From NCBI GenBank assembly GCA_964388155.1, contig CAYLYH010000005.1, forward strand, positions 1-64,000: DNA of 64,000 bases, written 5' to 3'. A model generated the notes under the pieces. That model saw nothing but the letters and a program-made list of their open reading frames with translations. It was not told the DNA's origin and searched no databases. Made by a program: the position numbers and the translations under genes. Origin of the DNA: JACNKV01 sp964388155. Lineage in GTDB: Bacteria > Fidelibacterota > Marinisomatia > Marinisomatales > JACNKV01. Below are positions 8,073-16,063 of this stretch, piece after piece. Numbering within the stretch: position 1 is the first letter of the stretch; each line of letters starts with the position of its first letter.

Positions 8073-9434
8073 CTAACCCTTCTTCCGTAAACTAAGCTCC
8101 ACAAATCGCGTTGTTTCTTTCGTGAGTTTTACCTCGTCACTGATTCGCCTGCCGCACACCCAAATAATTTCTTCATCTGCCGTCAGAACTAATTGTCGTT
8201 TTTTCGAAAAAAGATCTATCTTTTCGTCCACCAAAAAATCACTCACCTTTTTTGTCCCATTCATTCCAAGGGGTGTAAACTCATCTCCCGCCCTCCACGG
8301 TCGGATGACAAGTGTTTTATTGTTAATTTTCTCTCCATCGATGATCTCTCTCATTGGATTGCTATCAAGTTTGCAAGTAGAGGTTACATTCTTCCATTCG
8401 AAAATAGAATCACCCACATCCGTCGCAATGTTCTCTTGGACAGTCACTTCCTCTACGGGGATACTCGAATCTTCTTCCAGTAACCAATATTCTCTGTCCC
8501 GCAGACAAATCCATTTTTTGTTTAACTGAAACGTCTGTCCCGTTTTAGCTGTCTGCAGAAACTGCTTTAAATCATTCCATTGATGTCGGCGCCAAGATAT
8601 ATTACTGTCCCCGATAAGGTACTTTAGAATCATCGACTGTAACAGAACGTGGTGTTCCTTTATACGCGTGTGAGAAATGTACATCTTTGAGAATGATTCT
8701 TCCGACAAAACACTTTTTGCCAATTTAGGAATAATTGACTCCAAAGCATATGCGGTTTCGCTGACTTGTTCACTCGTTTTTACAAACCCGTGAATGAGAG
8801 ATGGATATTTTTCTTCCCATTTACGAATGATTTTATGTCGAAGAAAATTTCGGGGATGTGCAAGATCACGATTGGTCTCATCTTCGCAGAACGGAATCTT
8901 CCAAAAGCGAGCATACGTATCAATCTCTGTGCGGGTAAATGCGAGAAACGGACGTAAAATATTTCCGCGTTTTGTACGAATTCCGATTAATCCATCTAAT
9001 CCACACCCATCTGCGAGGTGCATAAGGATTGTTTCCACTTGGTCATTTCCGTGATGTGCTGTAATGATCGTATCTGCACCAATGTATGTACGTATATTTT
9101 CCAGAGCGGAATACCGTTCTTTTCTCGCCCAGGCTTCGATGCTTTCGCCTTGTGGGATTTCCTTTGGATTTAAGGACTTAACAAAAGTCGGGACGTTCCA
9201 ATCTCTGCAAATATTCTCAACTAAATTTTGATCTTCACCAGATGATTCACGAAGGTGATGATTAATATGTCCGACAGATACCGTTAGTTCAAACTCTTTA
9301 GAGACGTGCTTCAGAATGTGCAGCAACACCATAGAATCCATTCCGCCGGATACCGCAATCAGTACATGCGTGCGATTTTTCATTATTCCGGTTTTCTGAA
9401 TATGACTGAGGAACGCTTTTTTACTCAGATGCAT
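8073..9434 (-). CDS. tilS: tRNA(Ile)-lysidine synthase
   Basis: TilS makes lysidine at C34 of tRNA-Ile(CAU), changing its codon reading from AUG to AUA. The ATP-PPase P-loop SGGMDS is at residues 29-34. The middle holds the HHGNDQVET motif expected in the family. The C terminus (about 360-453) matches the TilS C-terminal domain pattern, with RPWRAGDEFTPLGMNGTKK. Length (453 aa) is in the E. coli-like long class. The tilS-ftsH-folP order is a common bacterial arrangement. Confidence 0.95.
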   Translation of the reverse strand: MHLSKKAFLSHIQKTGIMKNRTHVLIAVSGGMDSMVLLHILKHVSKEFELTVSVGHINHHLRESSGEDQNLVENICRDWNVPTFVKSLNPKEIPQGESIEAWARKERYSALENIRTYIGADTIITAHHGNDQVETILMHLADGCGLDGLIGIRTKRGNILRPFLAFTRTEIDTYARFWKIPFCEDETNRDLAHPRNFLRHKIIRKWEEKYPSLIHGFVKTSEQVSETAYALESIIPKLAKSVLSEESFSKMYISHTRIKEHHVLLQSMILKYLIGDSNISWRRHQWNDLKQFLQTAKTGQTFQLNKKWICLRDREYWLLEEDSSIPVEEVTVQENIATDVGDSIFEWKNVTSTCKLDSNPMREIIDGEKINNKTLVIRPWRAGDEFTPLGMNGTKKVSDFLVDEKIDLFSKKRQLVLTADEEIIWVCGRRISDEVKLTKETTRFVELSLRKKG

Positions 9435-9441
9435 TATCTAT

Positions 9442-10083
9442 TCACGATATCAGTGGGCGTAAAAACGGATTATGTTTGCACTCTTCAGAAAGTGTGGTTT
9501 GCGGACCATGCCCTGTATGCAATATGGTGTCATGGGGAATTTCATGAATCATCGTTTTTAGTGACGTTTCAAGTGTCGACCATGATCCGCCGGGCAAGTC
9601 TGTCCGACCGACAGACCCGCGGAAAAGGGTATCCCCGACAAACCCATGTCCATTAAAAAGATAGCACACGCCACCGGGAGTATGTCCGGGTGTGTGTATA
9701 ATTTTCAAGCAATAAGCACCAATGACTATTTCACTCTCTTTATTAATCCAGTGGTCTACTTTCGGTGTTTTGATCGAAGGCAGCCCAAACATCGCACTAT
9801 GATTTTCTAACTGGTCTAACACTTCACGCTCTTTTATATGTAAATAAAACGGAACATTTAATCGGGTTTGTAATTCGACTACAGCGCCGATATGATCAAT
9901 GTGAGCATGCGTATTAAACACGGCAAGTAACGTCAAACCACGTCTGTCTATGTTGTCAATAATTTTTCCACTTTCATCCCCCGGATCAAAAATGATTGCC
10001 GTCTTATCATCGTCATGGTGGACAATAAACGTATTCTCCTGAAAAGGTCCGACGACTAATCTGTGTACATGTAAAGACATCAC
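9442..10083 (-). CDS. MBL-fold metallohydrolase, glyoxalase II-like
   Basis: A compact (213 aa) metallo-beta-lactamase-fold enzyme with the metal motif THAHIDH (about 58-64), a further ligand segment HTPGHTPGGVCY, a DTLFRGSVGRTDLPGG segment and a final HGPQTTL. This is the YcbL / short glyoxalase II group, which typically hydrolyses thioesters such as S-lactoylglutathione or related low-molecular-weight thiol esters. The substrate cannot be assigned. It lies 7 bp upstream of tilS on the same strand and is probably co-transcribed. Start may be Met1 or Met2. Confidence 0.85.
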   Translation of the reverse strand: MMSLHVHRLVVGPFQENTFIVHHDDDKTAIIFDPGDESGKIIDNIDRRGLTLLAVFNTHAHIDHIGAVVELQTRLNVPFYLHIKEREVLDQLENHSAMFGLPSIKTPKVDHWINKESEIVIGAYCLKIIHTPGHTPGGVCYLFNGHGFVGDTLFRGSVGRTDLPGGSWSTLETSLKTMIHEIPHDTILHTGHGPQTTLSEECKHNPFLRPLIS

Positions 10084-10157
10084 ATTATGTTTTTATATAA
10101 TTAGTGCCTGAACGATTCCTGTGGGCTGTCCTCTGTGACTCTGCTGGAGATATCAGG

Positions 10158-11222
10158 TTAAATATGATCAAAGAAATATTCTGACAAACACTGGATTTTC
10201 TCCTTATATGAATGTGGGTATAAAATCCATTCTGCCGCAGAAACACTGCTTAAAAGCGAGTTTCCATCTTGCGGCGTGAAGCAAAATCCGGTGATTTCAT
10301 GGTCGTTCCGAACATTTAATGTTTGCTCAACGACGACGGTTTGGTTCAATATCCTGCCAAAATGCCCTTGATCACGTCCAAAAGAAAAAACCGTGCTGGT
10401 CATATCTTTTTCCGTCAAGGCAACGTAATGATTTGCACTGAGTTTATCTTTGACTTCATTCAATGTAATCGGCTCTTTCACATTCAGCGTAAACCAAAGG
10501 ACGTGCATATATTGACTGTTTACTTTCATTGCGGAAGAAAAAATGTTTAAATCCAAGTTTAACGTACGGAAGAGATCAGCGGCATCCTCTGCATGATGTG
10601 TCCCATATTGCGGTGAGCCGTGCATACCTACTTGAGGGGCGGGGATAAAACTCCCCGGCTGGCTGATATCATTGGCACGACGAACGCAGACAAATTTTCC
10701 GTCTTCTAAATTGTAGGGGCTTTCATCCAAGGCTAATGTTTTTGTTACGCATGAAAGATTATGCGTATTACATGACACTACTTGTAAAAATTGGTCTTCT
10801 GGTGTCAAGGCATCGTCATTGATGCCGCGAGCATATTTTTTTCCAAATCCATTCTCGCTACCTTGTGCGATAAATCCTTTAACATCATCGCTGAACTTAC
10901 TGTAATACTGTTCTTTATTTTTGTGCCCAATTCCACGCGGAGTGCAATCGATGACAACCGATGCTCTTTTGATGGCTTCTTCCGTCTCAAAATCAGGACA
11001 CATCCCTAATTCTTTAAAATCGTTATATTTATTTGGTCCTACTGACAGTCTAGCTCCTCGATGAATAAGACTATTTACTTTAGAATGATCATTTTTTAGA
11101 GCTGAGTTCTTATGAAATGTTATATCATCAATCCCCAACTTCTCCTTATAATCACACAGTAGCCCGATTAAAGGTTCCCCGATGGTTCCTGTCCCCACTA
11201 CGTGTACTATTTTACGCTGCAT
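10158..11222 (-). CDS. Type II (archaeal-type) glyceraldehyde-3-phosphate dehydrogenase homologue
   Basis: This 354-residue protein has an N-terminal Rossmann motif GTGTIGEP (10-17), then CTPRGIGHKNKE (93-104) and SCNTHNL with the presumed catalytic Cys at 151. Later come VRRANDISQPG and a GTHHAEDAADL segment. This order matches archaeal type II GAPDH (family pattern CTPEGIGAKN, SCNTTGL, VRRGADP, SHHGPDV) rather than the classical bacterial enzyme, whose core is ASCTTN. Expected role is NAD(P)-dependent oxidation of glyceraldehyde 3-phosphate or the reverse. The family is best known in archaea. The His at +3 from the Cys replaces the usual Thr, so a changed substrate is possible. Confidence 0.75.
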   Translation of the reverse strand: MQRKIVHVVGTGTIGEPLIGLLCDYKEKLGIDDITFHKNSALKNDHSKVNSLIHRGARLSVGPNKYNDFKELGMCPDFETEEAIKRASVVIDCTPRGIGHKNKEQYYSKFSDDVKGFIAQGSENGFGKKYARGINDDALTPEDQFLQVVSCNTHNLSCVTKTLALDESPYNLEDGKFVCVRRANDISQPGSFIPAPQVGMHGSPQYGTHHAEDAADLFRTLNLDLNIFSSAMKVNSQYMHVLWFTLNVKEPITLNEVKDKLSANHYVALTEKDMTSTVFSFGRDQGHFGRILNQTVVVEQTLNVRNDHEITGFCFTPQDGNSLLSSVSAAEWILYPHSYKEKIQCLSEYFFDHI

Positions 11223-11276
11223 TGTTTACTCCGGTTTGTTACTAGTTATTAATAGAAGGCTTTCCACTTTCAACTC

Positions 11277-12587
11277 TCAAGCATACGCGTGCAATCCGCC
11301 GAAAAAGTAATTCCCGTAAAATGTAACAAAAATTGTTATGGTACCGATAATGGATAAAATTGCCAGTTTTTCACCTTGCCAATCTCGGTTGTACCTAGCG
11401 TGAAGCACCGCAGAATAAAAGAGCCACACAAGAAGAGCACCTACTTCTTTAGGATCCCAACTCCAGAATGACCCCCAAGCCTGTTCAGCCCAAATCGCGC
11501 CGGCAAACAACGCGCCAACTGTATAAAGTGGATATCCAAATGAGACGGCTCTGTAATTAATCTCGTCCAATAAATCCAGTTTACTCCCAAGCTTATTGAT
11601 TTTTTCACCGACAAAGATGTAAATCAAAAAGTACAGAACTACAAATAATACAAGAGCAAGCACATACGCCGCACCCATAAATTCAAAAAATTTCCAGACG
11701 CCTCCAACGTGTCGTCCTGGTGTAATGAGCAATAAACCGGTAGAGGATAACGTTCCAACAATTAAACTGCTCAGCGCAAATGCAAGTGTCAAAATGGCAA
11801 ACATGACCCCGCCGAAACCTCGTGGTCTATCAAGTGATGGTTTTTTTGCATCCACATACGCCATCACACCCATCATTGGAATAAATAACATCCCCATCAC
11901 GATGACAAATTGCCCCAGCACGGTTCGGGCGTTATCAAAAGCAGCCTGAGTGGCAAACTTATAACCAGCCCCGATGGAAAAGGCAGTGTGAGAAGGTGTC
12001 ATCCCTGCGATTTTGAGGACAAAAAATATTAACACCGGAACATAAACAAGATACATTAATGCTTGAGTGAAAAATTGTTTTTTCCCTGCATCCCATTTCG
12101 GAGTGTATTCGTGGTTTTTCATCAAATACAGCATACTGACCGCTCCGGCGACGATAAACGCACCTGAACCAAGTGCGGCTAATGAAATATGAATAGTCAG
12201 CCAATTACTTTGAAGAGCCGGCATCAGATTCTCAGCCGGTGAACTGTCCAAAAGTGCAGCGGCAGCGTTGAGCATAACGATGATTGGGGAGATAATAATA
12301 CCAACAACGGAATTTTTATATTTCCAAATGACATAAAGCATAATTGCCACGCCTGCCCAGGACATCAACATTATGTGTTCGAACATGTTTTGAAATCTGA
12401 TGGAACCGACAATCATCCATTTCACCACAAAAGCAGATGTTTGAAACAAAAGACCGACACTAAACAAAACCATGCCGACTTTTTGGAGGACTTCCTTTTT
12501 TAGTGAAAAGTAGAGAGCGTAACCGGCGAACCCAGCCAAATAACACATAAATGTGTACCAGAATAAATTTTGATAGAGTGTTTCCAT
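11277..12587 (-). CDS. ccsA: Cytochrome c biogenesis protein CcsA/ResC family
   Basis: CcsA (ResC) with ResB forms the system II haem handling and ligation complex that attaches haem to apocytochromes c outside the cytoplasmic membrane. The 436-residue protein has about ten hydrophobic segments and the WWD-type haem signature WGSFWSWDPKEVGALLVW (about 371-388), plus flanking conserved His residues. The start overlaps the stop of the small upstream gene by 1 bp. Together with resB at 13077-14216 this gives a complete two-protein synthetase, so c-type cytochromes are expected in this organism. Confidence 0.92.
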   Translation of the reverse strand: METLYQNLFWYTFMCYLAGFAGYALYFSLKKEVLQKVGMVLFSVGLLFQTSAFVVKWMIVGSIRFQNMFEHIMLMSWAGVAIMLYVIWKYKNSVVGIIISPIIVMLNAAAALLDSSPAENLMPALQSNWLTIHISLAALGSGAFIVAGAVSMLYLMKNHEYTPKWDAGKKQFFTQALMYLVYVPVLIFFVLKIAGMTPSHTAFSIGAGYKFATQAAFDNARTVLGQFVIVMGMLFIPMMGVMAYVDAKKPSLDRPRGFGGVMFAILTLAFALSSLIVGTLSSTGLLLITPGRHVGGVWKFFEFMGAAYVLALVLFVVLYFLIYIFVGEKINKLGSKLDLLDEINYRAVSFGYPLYTVGALFAGAIWAEQAWGSFWSWDPKEVGALLVWLFYSAVLHARYNRDWQGEKLAILSIIGTITIFVTFYGNYFFGGLHAYA

Positions 12588-13084
12588 TATTTCACTTCAC
12601 TAATTTTAATACTGACGTTATCAACGGTATATGTGTTTATATCCATCTTTTTCATGTTTTCATATCCTAGTAAATCCACAAAGTATTTTTGGTCTGTTTT
12701 TTTAGAATGCATTCCCGGCATCGTCTGAAAACAAATTTGATAATGTTTATATTCACCATCCTTATAAAATTCAATCTTAATGGCAGGATTTCTTTCCATG
12801 TCAGAACTGGATTCTACTTTTCCGCTTCCCATGGGTTCAGATAAACGAGCATCCGGTTCAAATTGAATGACTTTCAACTGCCAATTATCGTCAATTGAGT
12901 AGAGCTCACCGAATGAAATAATTTCGTGTTCCACCTTTGTGATAATTTGAGGATTCTCATGTTGATGTGCCTGCATATCCATGGGCATATTATCTGTGAC
13001 CGTTTCATCGTTTCTTAACGCGAAAAACCCTAACACGACAAAAACCGCAACGGCGATAATTGTAATCAATTGTTTATTATCCAT
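12587..13084 (-). CDS. Unknown membrane-anchored Met/His-rich protein between ResB and CcsA
   Basis: I do not recognise a family. The 165-residue protein has one N-terminal hydrophobic segment (about 7-23) and then a predicted periplasmic domain. Just after the membrane is a Met/His-rich stretch, MPMDMQAHQHE (about 34-44). Further Met occur in SEPMGSGK and QTMPGMHSK, the latter close to the single Cys (CFQTMPG). The rest looks like a small beta-rich domain. It overlaps resB by 8 bp and ccsA by 1 bp, so all three are translated together. I infer a role in cytochrome c maturation, perhaps metal or thiol handling, but no motif proves this. Confidence 0.8.
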   Translation of the reverse strand: MDNKQLITIIAVAVFVVLGFFALRNDETVTDNMPMDMQAHQHENPQIITKVEHEIISFGELYSIDDNWQLKVIQFEPDARLSEPMGSGKVESSSDMERNPAIKIEFYKDGEYKHYQICFQTMPGMHSKKTDQKYFVDLLGYENMKKMDINTYTVDNVSIKISEVK

Positions 13085-14216
13085 TATTAATCCTTTCTGA
13101 AATTTGACTTAACTCACGTTGAAAAGCAACCGCATTTTTTTGAGATTGCCCACCGATAACTAATCCCTTCTTCTCAATAGATACCCAAATATCTCTTCGC
13201 CAAAACATAAATGCCACAAACATCCCAACAAAGGACATCCCCATCCCAATGAATATTAACCATTTCCCGCGATATTGTTTTAAGCTAAGTCCGGTTATCC
13301 AATTGTCCTCTATTTGCTGAGCTTCCTGCATTTGTTGAGCTCTCTTCATGTTACTCTTGGCTTTAGACATAAAAAATTCCGCGACTAAAGGTTTATAATC
13401 CGATTGATGAATACTGATATTTTTATAGATTAACGGATTGTTCACTGTCAATTCGTGATTTCGTAATTTCTTCCCGTATTGATCATAAAAACTGACATAC
13501 GAGCGATAATCTGATATCATCGTTCGGTCTTCGTAAAACCTGACACGGAAGCTGTCCACGACCACTTTAACTGTCTCTGTGTCGGTAATTGGGATATCCC
13601 AGTAAAACCAACCGTTTGGTAGTTTGTCACTCATTTCGTGTCCGGTGCGGTGTTCTTCACCAATCAGATAACGAAAACTCTTCACTTCGGTCGTGCTGTA
13701 GAGAACTCCACCAATGAAAATCACCAGCAAACCAACGTGGGACACCCAAGAACCAACCCCACTGAATTGATATTTACCGGCAGTTATTCTTGTAATGCCA
13801 TTTTCTGTTTTATCTTTTATCTTAAAATGAGTTTTTTTCAAAATAGCAACTGCGGAATATTTTAATGCAGATGAGTTTCCATACAAGACATGATGAAATT
13901 TCAATTTTTTTATTTCATCCGATGTTCTGATTTTTCTTAGGGGCAATTGTCGAATCATTGGCATAAATCTTTGTATCACACAAAAGAGTACCGACAAAAA
14001 CAACAGGGCTAATAGTCCTCGGTACCACCAAGATGAATACGGGGAATGCTGCTGTAGTAGCCTGTGCATTATGGATGTCTTGCTAAAAAAAGCAGGATAC
14101 TCGTTGATGAGCATCGACAACATCGATACACCACCCAGTACCGTCAGCAATATGGTCGCAAATTTCATGGAAATCAACATCGTCCATATTTGTTTTGATA
14201 AAGAAGTTTTTTTCAT
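13077..14216 (-). CDS. resB: Cytochrome c biogenesis protein ResB (Ccs1)
   Basis: ResB is the membrane partner of CcsA in system II cytochrome c maturation. The 379-residue protein has three N-terminal to central membrane segments (about 13-35, 62-82, 150-170), a large periplasmic region and a final segment near 320-340. The ResB-type start SMKFATILLTVLGGVSML is typical. It opens a three-gene overlapping unit resB, unknown 165-aa gene, ccsA. No ribosome binding site stronger than a short purine run is seen before the ATG; the region upstream carries heptamer repeats. Confidence 0.9.
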   Translation of the reverse strand: MKKTSLSKQIWTMLISMKFATILLTVLGGVSMLSMLINEYPAFFSKTSIMHRLLQQHSPYSSWWYRGLLALLFLSVLFCVIQRFMPMIRQLPLRKIRTSDEIKKLKFHHVLYGNSSALKYSAVAILKKTHFKIKDKTENGITRITAGKYQFSGVGSWVSHVGLLVIFIGGVLYSTTEVKSFRYLIGEEHRTGHEMSDKLPNGWFYWDIPITDTETVKVVVDSFRVRFYEDRTMISDYRSYVSFYDQYGKKLRNHELTVNNPLIYKNISIHQSDYKPLVAEFFMSKAKSNMKRAQQMQEAQQIEDNWITGLSLKQYRGKWLIFIGMGMSFVGMFVAFMFWRRDIWVSIEKKGLVIGGQSQKNAVAFQRELSQISERINNG

Positions 14217-14225
14217 AAGAGCAAA

Positions 14226-14340
14226 AGTGTTAGGTGTTGAACGTTAGGGGTTTGTTATTCAAAATTTATTTTGTTTTCTTAAGCAAATTTGTTGTAATCC
14301 GTGACCTTTTTATGTTTCCCTGCCTGCGGCAGGCAGGCTG
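14226..14340. repeat. Heptamer remnants and GGCAGG palindrome in spacer
   Basis: The spacer between resB and the mutase gene holds degenerate GTGTTAR heptamers (14226-14250) and a palindrome at 14319-14337 (arms CCTGCCTG and CAGGCAGG, loop CGG). The palindrome resembles the GGCAGGCGGG hairpins at 3681-3720 and 57528-57589. No T tract follows it on either strand, so it is not a standard terminator. Confidence 0.6.
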
Positions 14341-14355
14341 TCTCTTAATCCTAAT

Positions 14356-16017
14356 CTAAAAGATCGTGGTTTCTTGCCATTCACCGAATACATCTTTCAT
14401 GGCTTGAACGATTTCACCAAGCGTCGCATATTGCTTGGCTGCACGAATGATAGGCGGCATGATATTCTCTCCGCCTTTACAAACATCAGATAACTCTCTC
14501 AATGCATTGGTTACAACATCTTCATTTCGTTCCGATTGCAAGTATTTCATAGCTTCAATTTGTTCTCGTTCTGCTTCGTGCCCGATTTCAAGAATGGGGA
14601 TATCGATTGTTTCATCTTCTTTGACAAACTCATTCACCCCGACAACGATTCGTTGTTTAGTGTCCACTTTTCGTTGATAATCAGATGCGGCGTGAGCAAT
14701 CTCACGTTGGAAAAATCCGGCTTCAATTGCAGGGATGACCCCTCCAAATTCATCAATTTGTCTGAAATATTTTTCAGCCACTTCTTCCATTTTGTCTGTA
14801 AGTGATTCAATAAACCAAGAACCCCCTAATGGATCCACTACATTCGGGACTCCAGTTTCGTAGGCAATCAGTTGTTGGGTTCTCAATGCAATTTCGGCAG
14901 CCTTAGCCGATGGAAGAGCAAGTGTCTCATCCATGGAATTTGTATGCAGAGATTGTGTTCCGCCCATCACAGCGGCTAATCCTTGGAATGCCGTCCGGGC
15001 GATATTGATTTCCGGCTGCTGTGCTGTGAGTGAACATCCTGCAGTTTGTGTATGAAAACGCAGTTTCCACGATCGCGGATTTTTTGCACCGTATTTGTTT
15101 TTCATTCGCTTAGCCCAAATTCTGCGGGCGGCACGATATTTTGCCACCTCTTCGAAAAAGTCCAGATGTGAATTGAAGAAAAAGGACAATCTTGGTGCAA
15201 AACTGTCTACATCCATACCGGCTTTCATGGCATATTCTACATAAGTAAATCCATCGGCTAATGTGAATGCCAACTCCTGTGCAGCGGTAGAACCGGCTTC
15301 ACGGATATGATAACCGCTGATCGAAATCGTGTTGTACTTGGGGAGATGCTCTGTGCAATACTGCATCATATCCGTGATGACACGCATCGATTGTTCGGGC
15401 GGAAAAATCCATTCTTTTTGAGCAATGAATTCTTTCAGGATATCATTTTGGAGTGTCCCGCGTAATTTTTCCGTCGGCACGCCTTGTTTTTCAGCTACAG
15501 CAATGTAAAAAGCCAACAAAATAACCGATGGACCGTTGATCGTTTGCGAAACGGAAATATCTCCCAGATTTATTCCGTCGAACAGATTTTCCATATCTTT
15601 CAACGAAGCGACACTCACACCGCATTTTCCGACTTCGCCGAGGGCAAACGGATGTCCGGGATCATATCCCATCAGCGTTGGCATATCAAAAGCAACCGAA
15701 AGCCCGGTTTGGCCATGTTTCAGTAAAAAGTGATACCGTTCGTTGGTTTCTTTCGGTGTCCCAAACCCTGAAAACTGACGCATTGTCCATAATTTTCCGC
15801 GATACAAATTCGGATGTACTCCGCGCGTATATGGAAACTGTCCGGGGAATCCAAGTTTTTCTAAATAGTCCTCGTCAGGCTCATTTGGTATGTAAAGTAA
15901 ATCAAGGGGTTCTCCGCTCAACGTATTAAAATCGTAATCACGCTGTGAACAAGATTTAACTTCTTGTCCCCATATTTTCTTCTTTTGTTCAAATAATTCT
16001 AGTTGTTCACTCATCAT
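14356..16017 (-). CDS. mcmA1: Methylmalonyl-CoA mutase large subunit, catalytic domain only
   Basis: This is the substrate-binding TIM-barrel part of an adenosylcobalamin-dependent acyl-CoA mutase. It interconverts methylmalonyl-CoA and succinyl-CoA in propionate metabolism. The 553 residues include YTRGVHPNLYRGKLWTMRQF (about 82-101), a hallmark of the family, plus GLSVAFDMPTLMGYDPGHP and the HTQTAGCSLTAQQPE segment. It ends near residue 553 with no C-terminal B12-binding domain, so a separate small subunit outside this window is required. Isobutyryl-CoA mutase large subunits have the same layout and cannot be fully excluded. A cobalamin adenosyltransferase lies at 21431-21973. Confidence 0.88.
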   Translation of the reverse strand: MMSEQLELFEQKKKIWGQEVKSCSQRDYDFNTLSGEPLDLLYIPNEPDEDYLEKLGFPGQFPYTRGVHPNLYRGKLWTMRQFSGFGTPKETNERYHFLLKHGQTGLSVAFDMPTLMGYDPGHPFALGEVGKCGVSVASLKDMENLFDGINLGDISVSQTINGPSVILLAFYIAVAEKQGVPTEKLRGTLQNDILKEFIAQKEWIFPPEQSMRVITDMMQYCTEHLPKYNTISISGYHIREAGSTAAQELAFTLADGFTYVEYAMKAGMDVDSFAPRLSFFFNSHLDFFEEVAKYRAARRIWAKRMKNKYGAKNPRSWKLRFHTQTAGCSLTAQQPEINIARTAFQGLAAVMGGTQSLHTNSMDETLALPSAKAAEIALRTQQLIAYETGVPNVVDPLGGSWFIESLTDKMEEVAEKYFRQIDEFGGVIPAIEAGFFQREIAHAASDYQRKVDTKQRIVVGVNEFVKEDETIDIPILEIGHEAEREQIEAMKYLQSERNEDVVTNALRELSDVCKGGENIMPPIIRAAKQYATLGEIVQAMKDVFGEWQETTIF

Positions 16018-16063
16018 TTATTGGTGGTTAGTTAACGGTAATTCACGTTTAATGTTTAATCAT

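Noticed and set aside
13571..13594. GTCTCTGTGTCGG-like string in resB resembling the GCCACAGAG repeat
   Set aside because: Only about ten bases match and the GTGGC end is missing; it encodes an ordinary TDTETVKV segment.
14356..16017. Isobutyryl-CoA mutase large subunit as a firm call
   Set aside because: The layout is shared by both mutases and the window has no feature to decide; methylmalonyl-CoA mutase is the commoner enzyme in such genomes.
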